Below, piece by piece: positions 8,184 to 16,309 of a DNA stretch of 64,000 nt (position 1 is its first letter; each line of letters starts with the position of its first letter). A program made the position numbers and the translations under genes. This DNA is from Maribacter halichondriae (lineage in GTDB: Bacteria; Bacteroidota; Bacteroidia; Flavobacteriales; Flavobacteriaceae). The notes under the pieces are model-generated. The model ran no database searches. It saw only the letters and a list, made by a program, of their open reading frames with translations, and was not told where the DNA came from. Location: the NCBI RefSeq assembly GCF_027474825.1, contig NZ_CP107030.1, positions 2,672,529 to 2,736,528 on the forward strand. The letters run 5' to 3'.

Positions 8184-9237
8184 CTAGTTCACATATTGAA
8201 GGGCTTTCAATTCCTTGATTTTGATATTACGCCCCTCAATGTCGATGAGCCCTTCCTTTTTAAATCCTGATAGTGTTCTAATTAAGCTTTCCGTGGCTAT
8301 TCCCGCGACACTCGCCAAATCGTTCCTTGAAATCTTGATGGGGTTTTCTGTCTTATTGTTCATGATTTCGGCAAACTGCAAAAGCGTCTGTGCCGTTTTT
8401 CTTACGAACCGAACTATAGGCCATTTGCAACAGTTGCGCCTTGATTTCGGTAATATTTTGCGTAAGTAGTTCCATCAGTTCCAGGGAAATGTTATGATTT
8501 TTCTCAAGGATATCCTTTAGCTTCTGCTTCGATATTCCAGCAAGTTCAACGTCTTCAATGACCGTTGCGGATTCTTGATAGGGAATGTTGTTCAAAAATG
8601 AAGTGAATCCCAGAAAATCATCGGCTCGGTATAAAGTAGTAATAAGTTCTTTACCGTCCTCGTCCATTGTATGGCACTTTACCAGGCCTTTTAAAATAAG
8701 GTAAATGATATTTGAGCGCGAACCTTCTTGATAAATGGCCTGACCTGTAGTAAAACTGGCCGGTTCGCCATTATCGTCAAAAAAGTTTTTTAGCTCGTTT
8801 AGGGTACGCATCTCCTCATCCGAGACTTGTGGTTTTAAAGAGCCATCGCGAATCATACGCCCCAAAAGTTCGGCCTTTGCCAATCGGCTTTCCACAGCGC
8901 TGATGAGGTCTTCTTCTTCAAAAGGTTTGGTCAGGTAATCGTCGGCTCCAAGATCCATCCCTTTTCGAATTTCCTTATGCTCCGTTTTTGCGGAAAGGAA
9001 TATAAAAGGAATGTGCTTCGTTCTTTCATCCGCAGATAAATCTTGTAACACTCCGTAGCCATCCACCTCGGGCATCATGATATCACAGATTATGATATCG
9101 GGCAGTTTTTCCTTGCCGACCTGAATCCCGATTTTGCCGTTCGGGGCGGTAAGTACGTTATAACCGGAAAGTTCTAAAAGCTCTTCGGTGTTCTCGCGTA
9201 AAGCCTTGTCGTCTTCGATCAATAAAATAGTTTTCAT
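8184..9237 (-). pseudogene. Response regulator: receiver + CRP/FNR-type cNMP-fold + HTH (frameshifted)
   Basis: The receiver domain (residues 1-120) has acidic pocket IEDD, phospho-acceptor Asp52 in CDIMMPE, the switch region FLSAKT and KPFEEED. A CRP-like sensor beta-barrel follows (about 150-270, with ADDFLGFTSFL), then a C-terminal winged HTH (about 290-350) whose recognition helix ATESLIRTL has the E-x3-R pair used by CRP and FNR to read a TGA half-site. The HTH is in another frame: a run of five A (8396-8400, plus-strand T) should be four for SVRKKTAQTLLQFAEI to read through. Repaired length is about 350 aa. It lies 6 bp downstream of its kinase gene. It is one of two candidate regulators of the palindrome regulon. 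Confidence 0.85.
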
Positions 9238-9243
9238 TTTCTT

Positions 9244-10755
9244 CTAGGTTGTCTGTTCTTGGGGTATGCGTACGATAAAAGTAGAACCTTTGTTTTCTTC
9301 ACTAGAGAACTCAAGGGTCGCCCCCAGATTCTCCAAATGTTGTTTGGCAATGTTCAGGCCAATGCCAGTGCCTTGGGTCAACAACGCATTCTCGGCCCTA
9401 AAATAACGGTCGAAAATATGCATTTGATCCTTTTTGGGAATACCTATACCCTTATCTATTACCTGCAATTGTATATTGTCCGCATAATTTTTGACCGAAA
9501 TATCAATTGTTGAATCTTCAGGCGAATATTTAATTGCGTTGTGTATTAAGTTCGATAGCACCAGCTCAAGTGTCTTTTCATCGAAATTGATGACCATGTC
9601 GTCAACGTTTTCCGGATAACGGATTTTCTGTCCCGCCTTGAGCAGCATGTTGGCATCATACACCACCTCATTGACTAGTTTACTCAAAGGGAATTCCTCA
9701 ATTTTATAATTGACCTTTCCGGAATCCAACCGTTCTACCGACAGAAAGTCATTGAGAATCGCGTCTAGATATTTGACTTTATTACGAATGGTCGTCACGT
9801 GTTTGTCGCGCTTATCCTGTTGGTCACCTTGGGTATATTTTGCCAACAACGTTATGGAGGTCAAAATGCTGCTTAAAGGGGTCTTGAATTCATGGGATAC
9901 CAAAGACAGAAACCTTGTTTTCAATTCATTCAATTCCCTTTCCTTGGCCAAGGCTTCCGTAAGTCGTTTGGTGCGCTCTTGTACGGTTTTTTCAAGTTTT
10001 TCGGTGTAGTTTTTTCGTTCGGTGATATCTAGTATCATGGCGACAAAGACATAGTTGTCTAAGAGACTGGATACTTGAAGATGTACTTCTACAGGATATA
10101 AGGTGCCATCTTTTCTGCTGTGTGTAGTTTCAAATTTTATTTTAGTTTTTTTCCCCTTAAGCAATGGGGCAATAAGTTTACCGAACTTGGGACGGTTAAA
10201 CTCCGGTTTGATATCCAATGGGGTCATCGTCTTAAGTTCGGCCATTGAATAGCCTAGATTACGTTGGGCTTCTTGGTTGACGTTTTCGAAACGAAGTGAT
10301 TTGACATCAAATACATAGATTTCGTTCAGGGATTCATCGAATATTCTGGCCCAATGGCTCAATTCCCTTTCCTTTATTTTTCGTTCGGTGATATCGATAA
10401 CCAAGGCCATAACATAGGTAGAACCATATATTTCAAAAGGATTTAGACCTGCTTCCACGGGAAATTCCTCGCCGTTTTTACGTATTCCATTTATATCCCG
10501 CCCATGGCCCATTTGACGTTTTTGACTTTTTTTAATAAACTCGTCTACGTGCCGGTCGTGGTTCTTGTGGTATCTTTTGGGTATAAGGGTATCCAAAGGT
10601 TTGCCAAGGAGCTCATCCTTTTTGTAACCGAACATTTCCTCAGCGGACGAATTGGTCGCCACAATTTCCTGTTTGGTATTGACAACGATAATACCCTCGG
10701 AGACGCCTTCCGAAAGGAGGTTGAAAATGTTACTGTTCTTTTGGAAAACACGCAT
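9244..10755 (-). CDS. PAS-PAS sensor histidine kinase
   Basis: 503 aa, no membrane segment, so a cytosolic sensor. PAS1 is about residues 10-125 and PAS2 about 130-248, both ending in DITERK. A short coiled coil (about 250-275) leads to HisKA with His288 in SLVSHEFKTP, then HATPase with N box NLIHNAIKYS, G1 DKGIGIP and G2 GTGIGL. PAS1 has the IP-RYHKNHDRH...GIRKNGEEFPVE style of FixL-type PAS domains, but the position I align with the FixL heme His looks like Arg, so heme binding is not claimed. It is followed by the REC-CRP gene, its likely phosphotransfer partner. The promoter region holds TAACTTTG right before the start, with an operator only 11 bp further upstream. Confidence 0.92.
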   Translation of the reverse strand: MRVFQKNSNIFNLLSEGVSEGIIVVNTKQEIVATNSSAEEMFGYKKDELLGKPLDTLIPKRYHKNHDRHVDEFIKKSQKRQMGHGRDINGIRKNGEEFPVEAGLNPFEIYGSTYVMALVIDITERKIKERELSHWARIFDESLNEIYVFDVKSLRFENVNQEAQRNLGYSMAELKTMTPLDIKPEFNRPKFGKLIAPLLKGKKTKIKFETTHSRKDGTLYPVEVHLQVSSLLDNYVFVAMILDITERKNYTEKLEKTVQERTKRLTEALAKERELNELKTRFLSLVSHEFKTPLSSILTSITLLAKYTQGDQQDKRDKHVTTIRNKVKYLDAILNDFLSVERLDSGKVNYKIEEFPLSKLVNEVVYDANMLLKAGQKIRYPENVDDMVINFDEKTLELVLSNLIHNAIKYSPEDSTIDISVKNYADNIQLQVIDKGIGIPKKDQMHIFDRYFRAENALLTQGTGIGLNIAKQHLENLGATLEFSSEENKGSTFIVRIPQEQTT

Positions 10756-10778
10756 GAACCAAAGTTAAACCTTTAAAC

Positions 10779-10821
10779 TGATTTTCGTCATAGAAAAGAA
10801 CTGTCGTTACGCTTACCTTCA
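10779..10821 (+). promoter_or_regulatory. Operator plus -7 box (TerB-like gene); also overlaps kinase promoter
   Basis: The core TGATTTTCGTCA is at 10779-10790, followed after 23 bp by TACCTTCA (10814-10821) for the plus-strand gene at 10848. On the minus strand the same operator lies just 11 bp from TAACTTTG in front of the kinase gene, a spacing expected to block rather than activate. Confidence 0.72.
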
Positions 10822-10847
10822 TTTCGTCAAATACTAAATGTACAAAA

Positions 10848-11252
10848 ATGCAGAATTCGCAAAAAGTAGGTATCAAGCTGTACGAAAATCTTGGAAAATT
10901 GTTCTACGCTGTTGCTATGGCCGATGGAAATGTACATATTAAGGAGTTGGACAAATTAAAGGAAATCGTGAGAGATAGTTGGCTGGATATAGACGACATT
11001 GAAGACCGATACCATTCGGATGCCGCCTATCAAATAGAAACCGTTTTTGATTGGCTTTTGGAATATGAAAAGGAAAGTGGGGAATCTTTTGATGACTTCG
11101 TTGATTTTTACAAAGATCACCCCAATTTATTCCCAATACATATCAAAGAATTGATTGTTGATACAGCCAACGGCGTTGCCAATTCCTTTGCGGCTAAGAA
11201 TAAGTCGGAGCTTGTCATTCAGGCCAAACTAGCACTGCTTTTCATGGATTGA
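10848..11252 (+). CDS. TerB-like (tellurite-resistance B family) protein
   Basis: 134 aa, all-helical and acidic. The helix pair GKLFYAVAMADGNVHIKELDKLKEIV matches the TerB/TerB-like signature (an acidic motif after a DG turn that may bind metal). TerB-like proteins are cytosolic and linked to stress or envelope defence, but their molecular role is unclear. Its start lies about 63 bp after the operator centre at 10779-10790, the same spacing as in other members of the proposed regulon. Confidence 0.75.
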   Translation: MQNSQKVGIKLYENLGKLFYAVAMADGNVHIKELDKLKEIVRDSWLDIDDIEDRYHSDAAYQIETVFDWLLEYEKESGESFDDFVDFYKDHPNLFPIHIKELIVDTANGVANSFAAKNKSELVIQAKLALLFMD

Positions 11253-11253
11253 T

Positions 11254-11358
11254 TTATGGTGTAAACAACACCTTAGGGTCGACACGCTGCTCCTTGGCCA
11301 ATTTCGCTTTGATTTTAAGCCTGTAGGCAGTTGTTGCAGAGAAGCATAACGGTACCAT
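11254..11358 (-). other. Possible gene remnant (34-codon C-terminal-like fragment)
   Basis: On the minus strand a short frame ends AKLAKEQRVDPKVLFTP before a stop that lies directly against the TerB-like gene. The composition looks like a real protein C-terminus, but no upstream coding part is present beyond the ATG at 11358. It is either a decayed gene end or chance. The rest of the 11253-11615 gap holds only the operator at 11548. Confidence 0.25.
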
Positions 11359-11547
11359 TATGTCTTAACCTAGATAATCTCGCACTTATTAAAAATTCAA
11401 ATTTATGGGCTCAGTATTTTGAGCCTATGTGTAATGATTTTGATGTGCGATTCGCTTGTAGGTATCTGTTGGTACTGAATGTTTATGGTCACTATTTTAC
11501 GTTTTTAAATCTTGGAGAAAACTAAAGTCAACTTTCTTAACCCAAAA

Positions 11548-11590
11548 TGATTTAGGTCATTTCAAGTGGAATTGTAAATCTTCATCTTTA
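11548..11590 (+). promoter_or_regulatory. Operator plus weak -7 box (DUF2267 gene)
   Basis: The core TGATTTAGGTCA is at 11548-11559, followed after 23 bp by CATCTTTA (11583-11590), a -7 box with C in place of the first T. The centre is about 62 bp from the start codon at 11616. Confidence 0.68.
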
Positions 11591-11615
11591 TGCCTCATTA
11601 TAAAAAACAAAGATC

Positions 11616-12068
11616 ATGGCACTAAATTTTAATCAATATGCGACCGAAGGCAATACCTTTTTGAAGGATTATACCAAACAGATGGCCCTTGGCAAGGATA
11701 CCGACAAGGCCGGCAGAATATTTACCGCAATCATGCATGCCTTGCGGGATATTATTCCCCCCGAAGAATCTTTACAATTCATCGCGCAGCTACCAATGTT
11801 CCTAAAAGGGGTCTACGTGAATGGGTGGAACATTAAAAAGAAAAAGCCCAAAGTAAAGAATATGCCAGAATTTTTAGAGCTGGTCAGGTCGCATGATTGG
11901 CCTGCCGCCGTAAACGATTTTGAATACAGCGATGATGTTGCCGAACGGTATGTAGATACCACTTTTATCTATCTCAGAAAATATGTATCGCTAGGCGAGA
12001 TGGAGGACATTCGTGATAGTCTTCCCAAAGATTTGAAAAGTATGATCTATTCGAATTTGATGTTCTGA
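11616..12068 (+). CDS. DUF2267 domain protein
   Basis: 150 aa, helical. The family pattern is seen in KAGRIFTAIMHALRDIIPPEESLQFIAQLPMFLKGVYVNGW, where the A-L-R-D..P.EE...AQLP block is diagnostic for DUF2267. Function is unknown; related proteins are commonly found near USPs, Hsp20 and ion pumps in stress islands of many bacteria. It has its own operator and is followed at a distance by another regulated promoter, so it is probably monocistronic. Confidence 0.8.
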   Translation: MALNFNQYATEGNTFLKDYTKQMALGKDTDKAGRIFTAIMHALRDIIPPEESLQFIAQLPMFLKGVYVNGWNIKKKKPKVKNMPEFLELVRSHDWPAAVNDFEYSDDVAERYVDTTFIYLRKYVSLGEMEDIRDSLPKDLKSMIYSNLMF

Positions 12069-12081
12069 GAAAGGGATTGAC

Positions 12082-12124
12082 TGACCAAAATCATTTTAAA
12101 TAACATAGGTCGATACTACCTTCG
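12082..12124 (+). promoter_or_regulatory. Operator plus -7 box (WG-repeat gene)
   Basis: The core TGACCAAAATCA is at 12082-12093, followed after 23 bp by TACCTTCG (12117-12124), the same -7 variant as the M50 protease promoter at 43865. The centre is about 61 bp from the ATG at 12149. Confidence 0.78.
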
Positions 12125-12148
12125 CGTAAACTAAAAACACACTATATA

Positions 12149-12805
12149 ATGAAACGTATTTCAATACTATTGGTTGTATTAATGACGACACCATTCTTTT
12201 GTTTTTCACAAACATTAAAAGATATCAATAAAGCGATTATCGAAGGTCTAGATGAGGTTGCGCCTTTCAATGAAGGCTTGGCAGCGGTCAGAAAGGGAAA
12301 TCAATGGGGCTTTATCGATAAATCAGGAAAACTGGTAATAGACTTCAGAAAAGATTTGGTCTGGAACAAAGATGCCGACAAAACAAGGCAAGATGTAATG
12401 GGTGTTCGCTATCCCAGTTTTAAAGATGGTAGGTGCCTGGTAAAAGAATTAAAAGAAGAGGGTATAGCCCACTATGGTTTCATTGACAAGGCCGGCAAAA
12501 TTGTAATCGAACCCGAATATTTGAACGTCACGGAATTTGATCAAGGTAATGCCATTGGTATTTTCTCAAGGAAAAGCTTCAGGGGGAAAAGTGAAATCAA
12601 GGTAGATGTCTTCGACTATGTTTTTACCGAGGCCGTGGTAAATACATCTGGTGAAATGATATGGCCTATTGGTGAAAGAGATAATATACTTATGTCAAAA
12701 AGAAGATACGAATTGCCCGAATTGAGGGCAAAATTGCTATCTGAGAATTTGCTAACAGTGAAGAACAAAGACAACCATTGGGAAATTCGCAAACTAGACC
12801 TCTAA
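12149..12805 (+). CDS. Secreted WG-repeat protein
   Basis: 218 aa with a signal peptide (MKRISILLVVLMTTPFFCFSQ) and at least two WG-type repeats: EGLAAVRKGNQWGFIDKSGKLVID (about 45-68) and a degenerate copy around HYGFIDKAGKIVIEPEY (about 110-126). WG repeats form beta-rich modules of unknown ligand, common in Bacteroidota exported proteins. It is transcribed from the operator-linked promoter 61 bp upstream and is followed 17 bp later by the SDR gene, so the two probably form an operon. Confidence 0.75.
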   Translation: MKRISILLVVLMTTPFFCFSQTLKDINKAIIEGLDEVAPFNEGLAAVRKGNQWGFIDKSGKLVIDFRKDLVWNKDADKTRQDVMGVRYPSFKDGRCLVKELKEEGIAHYGFIDKAGKIVIEPEYLNVTEFDQGNAIGIFSRKSFRGKSEIKVDVFDYVFTEAVVNTSGEMIWPIGERDNILMSKRRYELPELRAKLLSENLLTVKNKDNHWEIRKLDL

Positions 12806-12822
12806 CAAAAAACAAGGGAATT

Positions 12823-13584
12823 ATGGATCGCTTAAAAGATAAAGTCGCTATCATTACCGGAGGGGCGGGTGGCATTGGAAAAACCACCGCAAAATTATTT
12901 TTAAAAGAGGGAGCCAAAGTAGTTCTCGTGGATCTCAATAAGGATATTTTAGAAAAGGCCAGTTATGAACTCGACCATGAGAACCTATCGTACTGTGTTG
13001 CCGATGTCTCCAAAGCTGCCGATAACCAAAAGTTTGTGGAACATACTTTGGAATTCTACGACAAGATTGACATCTTTTTCGCAAATGCCGGCATTGAAGG
13101 CACGTCAAAACCTATTGCAGAATATCCCGATGACGTTTTTGATAAGGTCATCGCCGTCAACTTAAAAGGCGTATGGTTGGGTTGCAAATATGTCATCCCC
13201 AAAATGAAAAAAGAGGGTAGCGTTATGATTACGTCTTCGGTTGCGGGCTTAAAAGGTTTTGCAGGATTAGGCGCTTATGTTGCCACCAAACACGCTGTGG
13301 TCGGCATCATGCGTACAGCGGCCCTGGAAAATGCGGAACGAAAGATTAGAGTTAATACGATTCATCCCGGGCCTGTCAACAATGATATGATGCGCCGTAT
13401 CGAAAAAGATATGGATCCCGAAAACCCTGACGAAGTGATGAAAGGTTTTGAGGCTACCGTGCCGTTTGGCCGATATGTGGAATCTAATGAAATAGCCGAC
13501 ATGGCCTTGTTTTTGGCTTCGGATGAAAGCAAGTTCATTACAGGTTGCACCCATATAGTGGATGGGGGAATGTTGACTAGTTAA
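12823..13584 (+). CDS. Short-chain dehydrogenase/reductase (SDR)
   Basis: 253 aa from the ATG at 12823; an earlier in-frame start overlaps the WG gene. The Rossmann motif is TGGAGGIGKTTA (TGxxxGIG), followed by VDLN with an acidic residue after beta-2 favouring NAD(H), then NAG (FFANAGIEG), catalytic Ser in SSVAG and YVATK (YxxxK). HPGPVNNDM and the C-terminal FITGCTHIVDGG are typical of the FabG-like classical family. The substrate cannot be told. It lies in the same transcript as the WG-repeat gene and probably the GyrI-like gene after it. Confidence 0.88.
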   Translation: MDRLKDKVAIITGGAGGIGKTTAKLFLKEGAKVVLVDLNKDILEKASYELDHENLSYCVADVSKAADNQKFVEHTLEFYDKIDIFFANAGIEGTSKPIAEYPDDVFDKVIAVNLKGVWLGCKYVIPKMKKEGSVMITSSVAGLKGFAGLGAYVATKHAVVGIMRTAALENAERKIRVNTIHPGPVNNDMMRRIEKDMDPENPDEVMKGFEATVPFGRYVESNEIADMALFLASDESKFITGCTHIVDGGMLTS

Positions 13585-13604
13585 TCCTATAAAAAGGATG
13601 AAAA

Positions 13605-14162
13605 ATGAAAGCAAGAACCAAAATTCTTGGCGTCATTGGGTTGCTTCTACTGATTTCTGTTGGTGCATATATCTATTACGGGGGTTTTAAGACAATAGCT
13701 CCTAAAATTCAGGAATGTGGTGGCGAGACCTTGATCTATGAAAAAATGACTGGGGATTATGCCCAAAGCGGAATCGTTTCGGATCGGGTGTATCAGAAAT
13801 TAATCGATGCACATGGTATAACGACCACCAAAGGTTTCGGCATTTACTACGATAATCCCAAGACAGTGGAAAAAGAAAACTTGCGTGCGGATGTGGGGTG
13901 TATTCTAGAGTCCGATTTTGAAAAGTTAGAGACTTTGAAGGCCGATTTTGAAGTGACTGAATACCCCGTCTCAGAATATCTTGTTGCTGAATTTCCATAT
14001 AGGGGAAAGTCTTCTGTGATTCTTGGGATTCTAAAAGTGTATCCAACATTTGAAGTATATGCGAAAGAAAATGGATATGAATCGGATACACCAGTTATGG
14101 AGATTTGGGATGTGCCCAACAAAAAGATCACCTACAGAAAACACCTAAGGAAAAAAGGCTGA
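13605..14162 (+). CDS. Membrane-anchored GyrI-like small-molecule-binding protein
   Basis: 185 aa. One N-terminal membrane helix (residues about 7-28) is followed by a GyrI-like/SOUL-type domain: YEKMTGDYAQSG...GIYYDNPKTVEKENLRADVGCIL matches the two-repeat SHS2 fold also found in effector domains of AraC/MerR regulators. There is no DNA-binding domain, so it probably binds a ligand at the membrane rather than acting as a transcription factor. It starts 20 bp after the SDR stop. Confidence 0.65.
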   Translation: MKARTKILGVIGLLLLISVGAYIYYGGFKTIAPKIQECGGETLIYEKMTGDYAQSGIVSDRVYQKLIDAHGITTTKGFGIYYDNPKTVEKENLRADVGCILESDFEKLETLKADFEVTEYPVSEYLVAEFPYRGKSSVILGILKVYPTFEVYAKENGYESDTPVMEIWDVPNKKITYRKHLRKKG

Positions 14163-14213
14163 AGATTACTCATGGCAAATACATTTTAACTTAAATTATT
14201 AAAGTTTACTAGA

Positions 14214-14888
14214 ATGAAAACAAAATTAATGATGTTGATTTTGGTTCCCTTAATGTGGAACTGCAAAGAAAATCCGGAAGCAGCAAAACCAAAAATTGAA
14301 GAAGCAAAACAGGAAATCCAAACCGTTACCGCGTTGCCTGCAATCATCAAGGAACTGGCAAAGTTTGCCGAGCCCACTTTCTCGGACTCTACGAACATCG
14401 ATGAATTAATGATGTTCAAAGAGCTTGATGCAAACGGAACGGTTACCCCAATAGATATGGAAAGAGCGGTAGACCTTTACAAGGCCATGACGAAACCAGC
14501 TCAGGCTGCCGAGATGCCAATATTTGAAATACAAAACACGGATAATTCAATTCTTCCCATTCAAGGTAAAGGATTTGGTGGAGTTATTTGGGCTAATGTA
14601 CTGGTCGACAGAAAGACTTTAGAAATCAAAAAAGTAGCTTTTGAACACAAAGCGGAATCCGACGATTATGGGGCCGCCATGACACAAACATCATTTGAAA
14701 ATCAGTTTGTTGGTACAAAAATAAACCTTGAACAGAACACATTTAGTCTGCAGAAAGCAGTTGAAAAAGCGGTTGATGACGGGCAAATCATAGACGGAAT
14801 TTCCGGCGCGACCATGACCAGTAAGGGTGCCGTTGAGATGATGAACGAAGGTTTGCGAACGTATCGCAGCTATTTAGAAGGAGAATGA
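14214..14888 (+). CDS. FMN-binding lipoprotein (NqrC/RnfG-type domain)
   Basis: 224 aa. A Bacteroidota-style lipoprotein signal ends at Cys17 (LMWNC). The C-terminal half is an FMN-binding domain with DGISGATMTSKGA, the S-GAT motif whose Thr carries covalently bound FMN in NqrC and RnfG (attached by ApbE). It probably moves electrons at the outer face of the membrane. There is no Nqr/Rnf subunit nearby, so the partner is unknown. It is followed 18 bp later by an acetyltransferase gene. Confidence 0.75.
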   Translation: MKTKLMMLILVPLMWNCKENPEAAKPKIEEAKQEIQTVTALPAIIKELAKFAEPTFSDSTNIDELMMFKELDANGTVTPIDMERAVDLYKAMTKPAQAAEMPIFEIQNTDNSILPIQGKGFGGVIWANVLVDRKTLEIKKVAFEHKAESDDYGAAMTQTSFENQFVGTKINLEQNTFSLQKAVEKAVDDGQIIDGISGATMTSKGAVEMMNEGLRTYRSYLEGE

Positions 14889-14906
14889 GTTTTACGCTTT
14901 AAAAAA

Positions 14907-15677
14907 ATGAATCCAACAAAAATTATAGCGGTAACACCTGAAAACGCAAAGGAAGAAACCCTCTTTTGTGTTAAGGACATTACCAATCCGGGTTTTGAGA
15001 ACAAACTCAAGTGGTTTGAAAAAAGGTATAAGGAAGGACTAAGAATGAAAATTTTGAAGAACAGCGACGATAAGATGATCGGGTTCATTGAGTATGTTCC
15101 CGCCGAGTTTGCTTGGCGCCCGATTGACGGGGATAATTTCATGTTCATCCATTGTATGTACGTCTACTCCAAAAAAGACCGGAACAAAGGCTATGGAACC
15201 CTACTTATAAACGAAGCTGAAAAGGAGGCCAAGACCAACAAAATGGATGGGGTATGTGTGATGACCAGTAAAGGTGTTTGGATTGCCAACAAAAGTATTT
15301 TTGAAAACAACGGCTTTAAAGAAGTTGATAGCAGAGGCAGGTTTGAATTGCTGTTAAAAAAATGGAATGCAGGGGCACCAAACCCCAGCCTAATGGACTG
15401 GCCCGCAGAACAAAAAAAGTATCAAGGCTGGCGTTTGCTATATGCCGACCAATGCCCATGGCACGAAAAATCGGTTGAAGCTATTTTGAATGTGGCTATG
15501 GACCATGAAGTTGATCTCAAAGTAGAGAAAATAAAAACGGCGAAAGAGGCAAAACATGCTCCATCCGGGTTTGGGGTTTTCAACCTACTATATAATGGAA
15601 AATTATTGGAAGACCATTACATCAGTGCCACGCGGTTCAGAAATATTTTAGAAAAGGAACTTTCCACAAAAGAGTAA
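14907..15677 (+). CDS. GNAT acetyltransferase with YoaP-like C-terminal domain
   Basis: 256 aa. The N-terminal GNAT fold (about 1-150) shows the acetyl-CoA loop KDRNKGYGTLLINEAE. The C-terminal region (about 165-256: YADQCPWHEKSVEAI...FGVFNLLYNGKLLEDHYISATRF) matches the YoaP-like domain, which has a thioredoxin-like character and a conserved QCPW motif. Substrate unknown. Translation is probably coupled to the FMN-binding lipoprotein gene upstream. Confidence 0.75.
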   Translation: MNPTKIIAVTPENAKEETLFCVKDITNPGFENKLKWFEKRYKEGLRMKILKNSDDKMIGFIEYVPAEFAWRPIDGDNFMFIHCMYVYSKKDRNKGYGTLLINEAEKEAKTNKMDGVCVMTSKGVWIANKSIFENNGFKEVDSRGRFELLLKKWNAGAPNPSLMDWPAEQKKYQGWRLLYADQCPWHEKSVEAILNVAMDHEVDLKVEKIKTAKEAKHAPSGFGVFNLLYNGKLLEDHYISATRFRNILEKELSTKE

Positions 15678-15749
15678 ATAGGAAGGTAACCGAGGAAATT
15701 TTATGAATTCGATAAGAATTGAAGGAGCTGCTAATTTAATTGAAGAGTC

Positions 15750-16274
15750 ATGAAAGAACGAAACGAAGATAGTACAGTTATCAAGCAAAGAAATGAAGAA
15801 TGCTGCCCGACCTTTAATCTTGAAAAATGGGATGAAAAAACACATCATTGGGACCATAAGAAATTTATCAAGGCATCGGTGCCGACACTTTTTCATATTC
15901 CCTTGCCTCCCATGATTGGGAATCAGGTAACTAAAATGATGAGGCTGGCAGAAGATTCAAATAATCTTGCCGCCGATAGAGAAGATATTTTGTTGTTATT
16001 CTCAGATCCCAGTGCCTTTAAATCCGATTTGCACTTGTCTGTTGAAAATACTGTGCCCGAAGCTGAAAACACGACCCTTTCGGGTACTTACGTGAGCAAG
16101 GTTTATGATGGGCCTTTTAATTCCGTACCAAAGTTTATCAAAAAGATGGATTCATATTTGAAAAAGCATCAACAAAAAGCCAATCGTTATTATGTGCATT
16201 ACGCCTATTGCCCAAAATGCGCTAAAAGAGAAGGGCATAACTATATGGTATTGTTTGCCGAGTTGGAGGGGTGA
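15750..16274 (+). CDS. Conserved protein of unknown function (CCP...CPKC family)
   Basis: 174 aa. An N-terminal CCPTFNLEKWD motif and a C-terminal YYVHYAYCPKCAKREGHNYMVLFA block, with the basic segment SVPKFIKKMDSYL between. This family is widespread in bacteria and is often loosely called a hydrolase without evidence; the CPKC pair suggests metal or thiol chemistry. It starts 72 bp after the acetyltransferase gene. Function not assigned. Confidence 0.6.
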   Translation: MKERNEDSTVIKQRNEECCPTFNLEKWDEKTHHWDHKKFIKASVPTLFHIPLPPMIGNQVTKMMRLAEDSNNLAADREDILLLFSDPSAFKSDLHLSVENTVPEAENTTLSGTYVSKVYDGPFNSVPKFIKKMDSYLKKHQQKANRYYVHYAYCPKCAKREGHNYMVLFAELEG

Positions 16275-16309
16275 ATATAGTATTTCAATGAAATATATTA
16301 TGTAAGTAG

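Noticed and set aside
8353..8400. Programmed ribosomal frameshift in regulator 1
   Set aside because: The A5 run would need a +1 shift, no stimulatory structure is obvious, and many unrelated genes in the window have similar single-base indels.
9244..10755. Heme-binding FixL-type PAS in kinase 1
   Set aside because: The FixL-like pattern is present, but the position I align with the heme-ligand His appears to be Arg, so oxygen sensing by heme is not supported.
11331..11525. A 64-codon plus-strand frame in the gap after the TerB-like gene
   Set aside because: Composition is not protein-like, it overlaps the fragment on the other strand and has no promoter; treated as chance.
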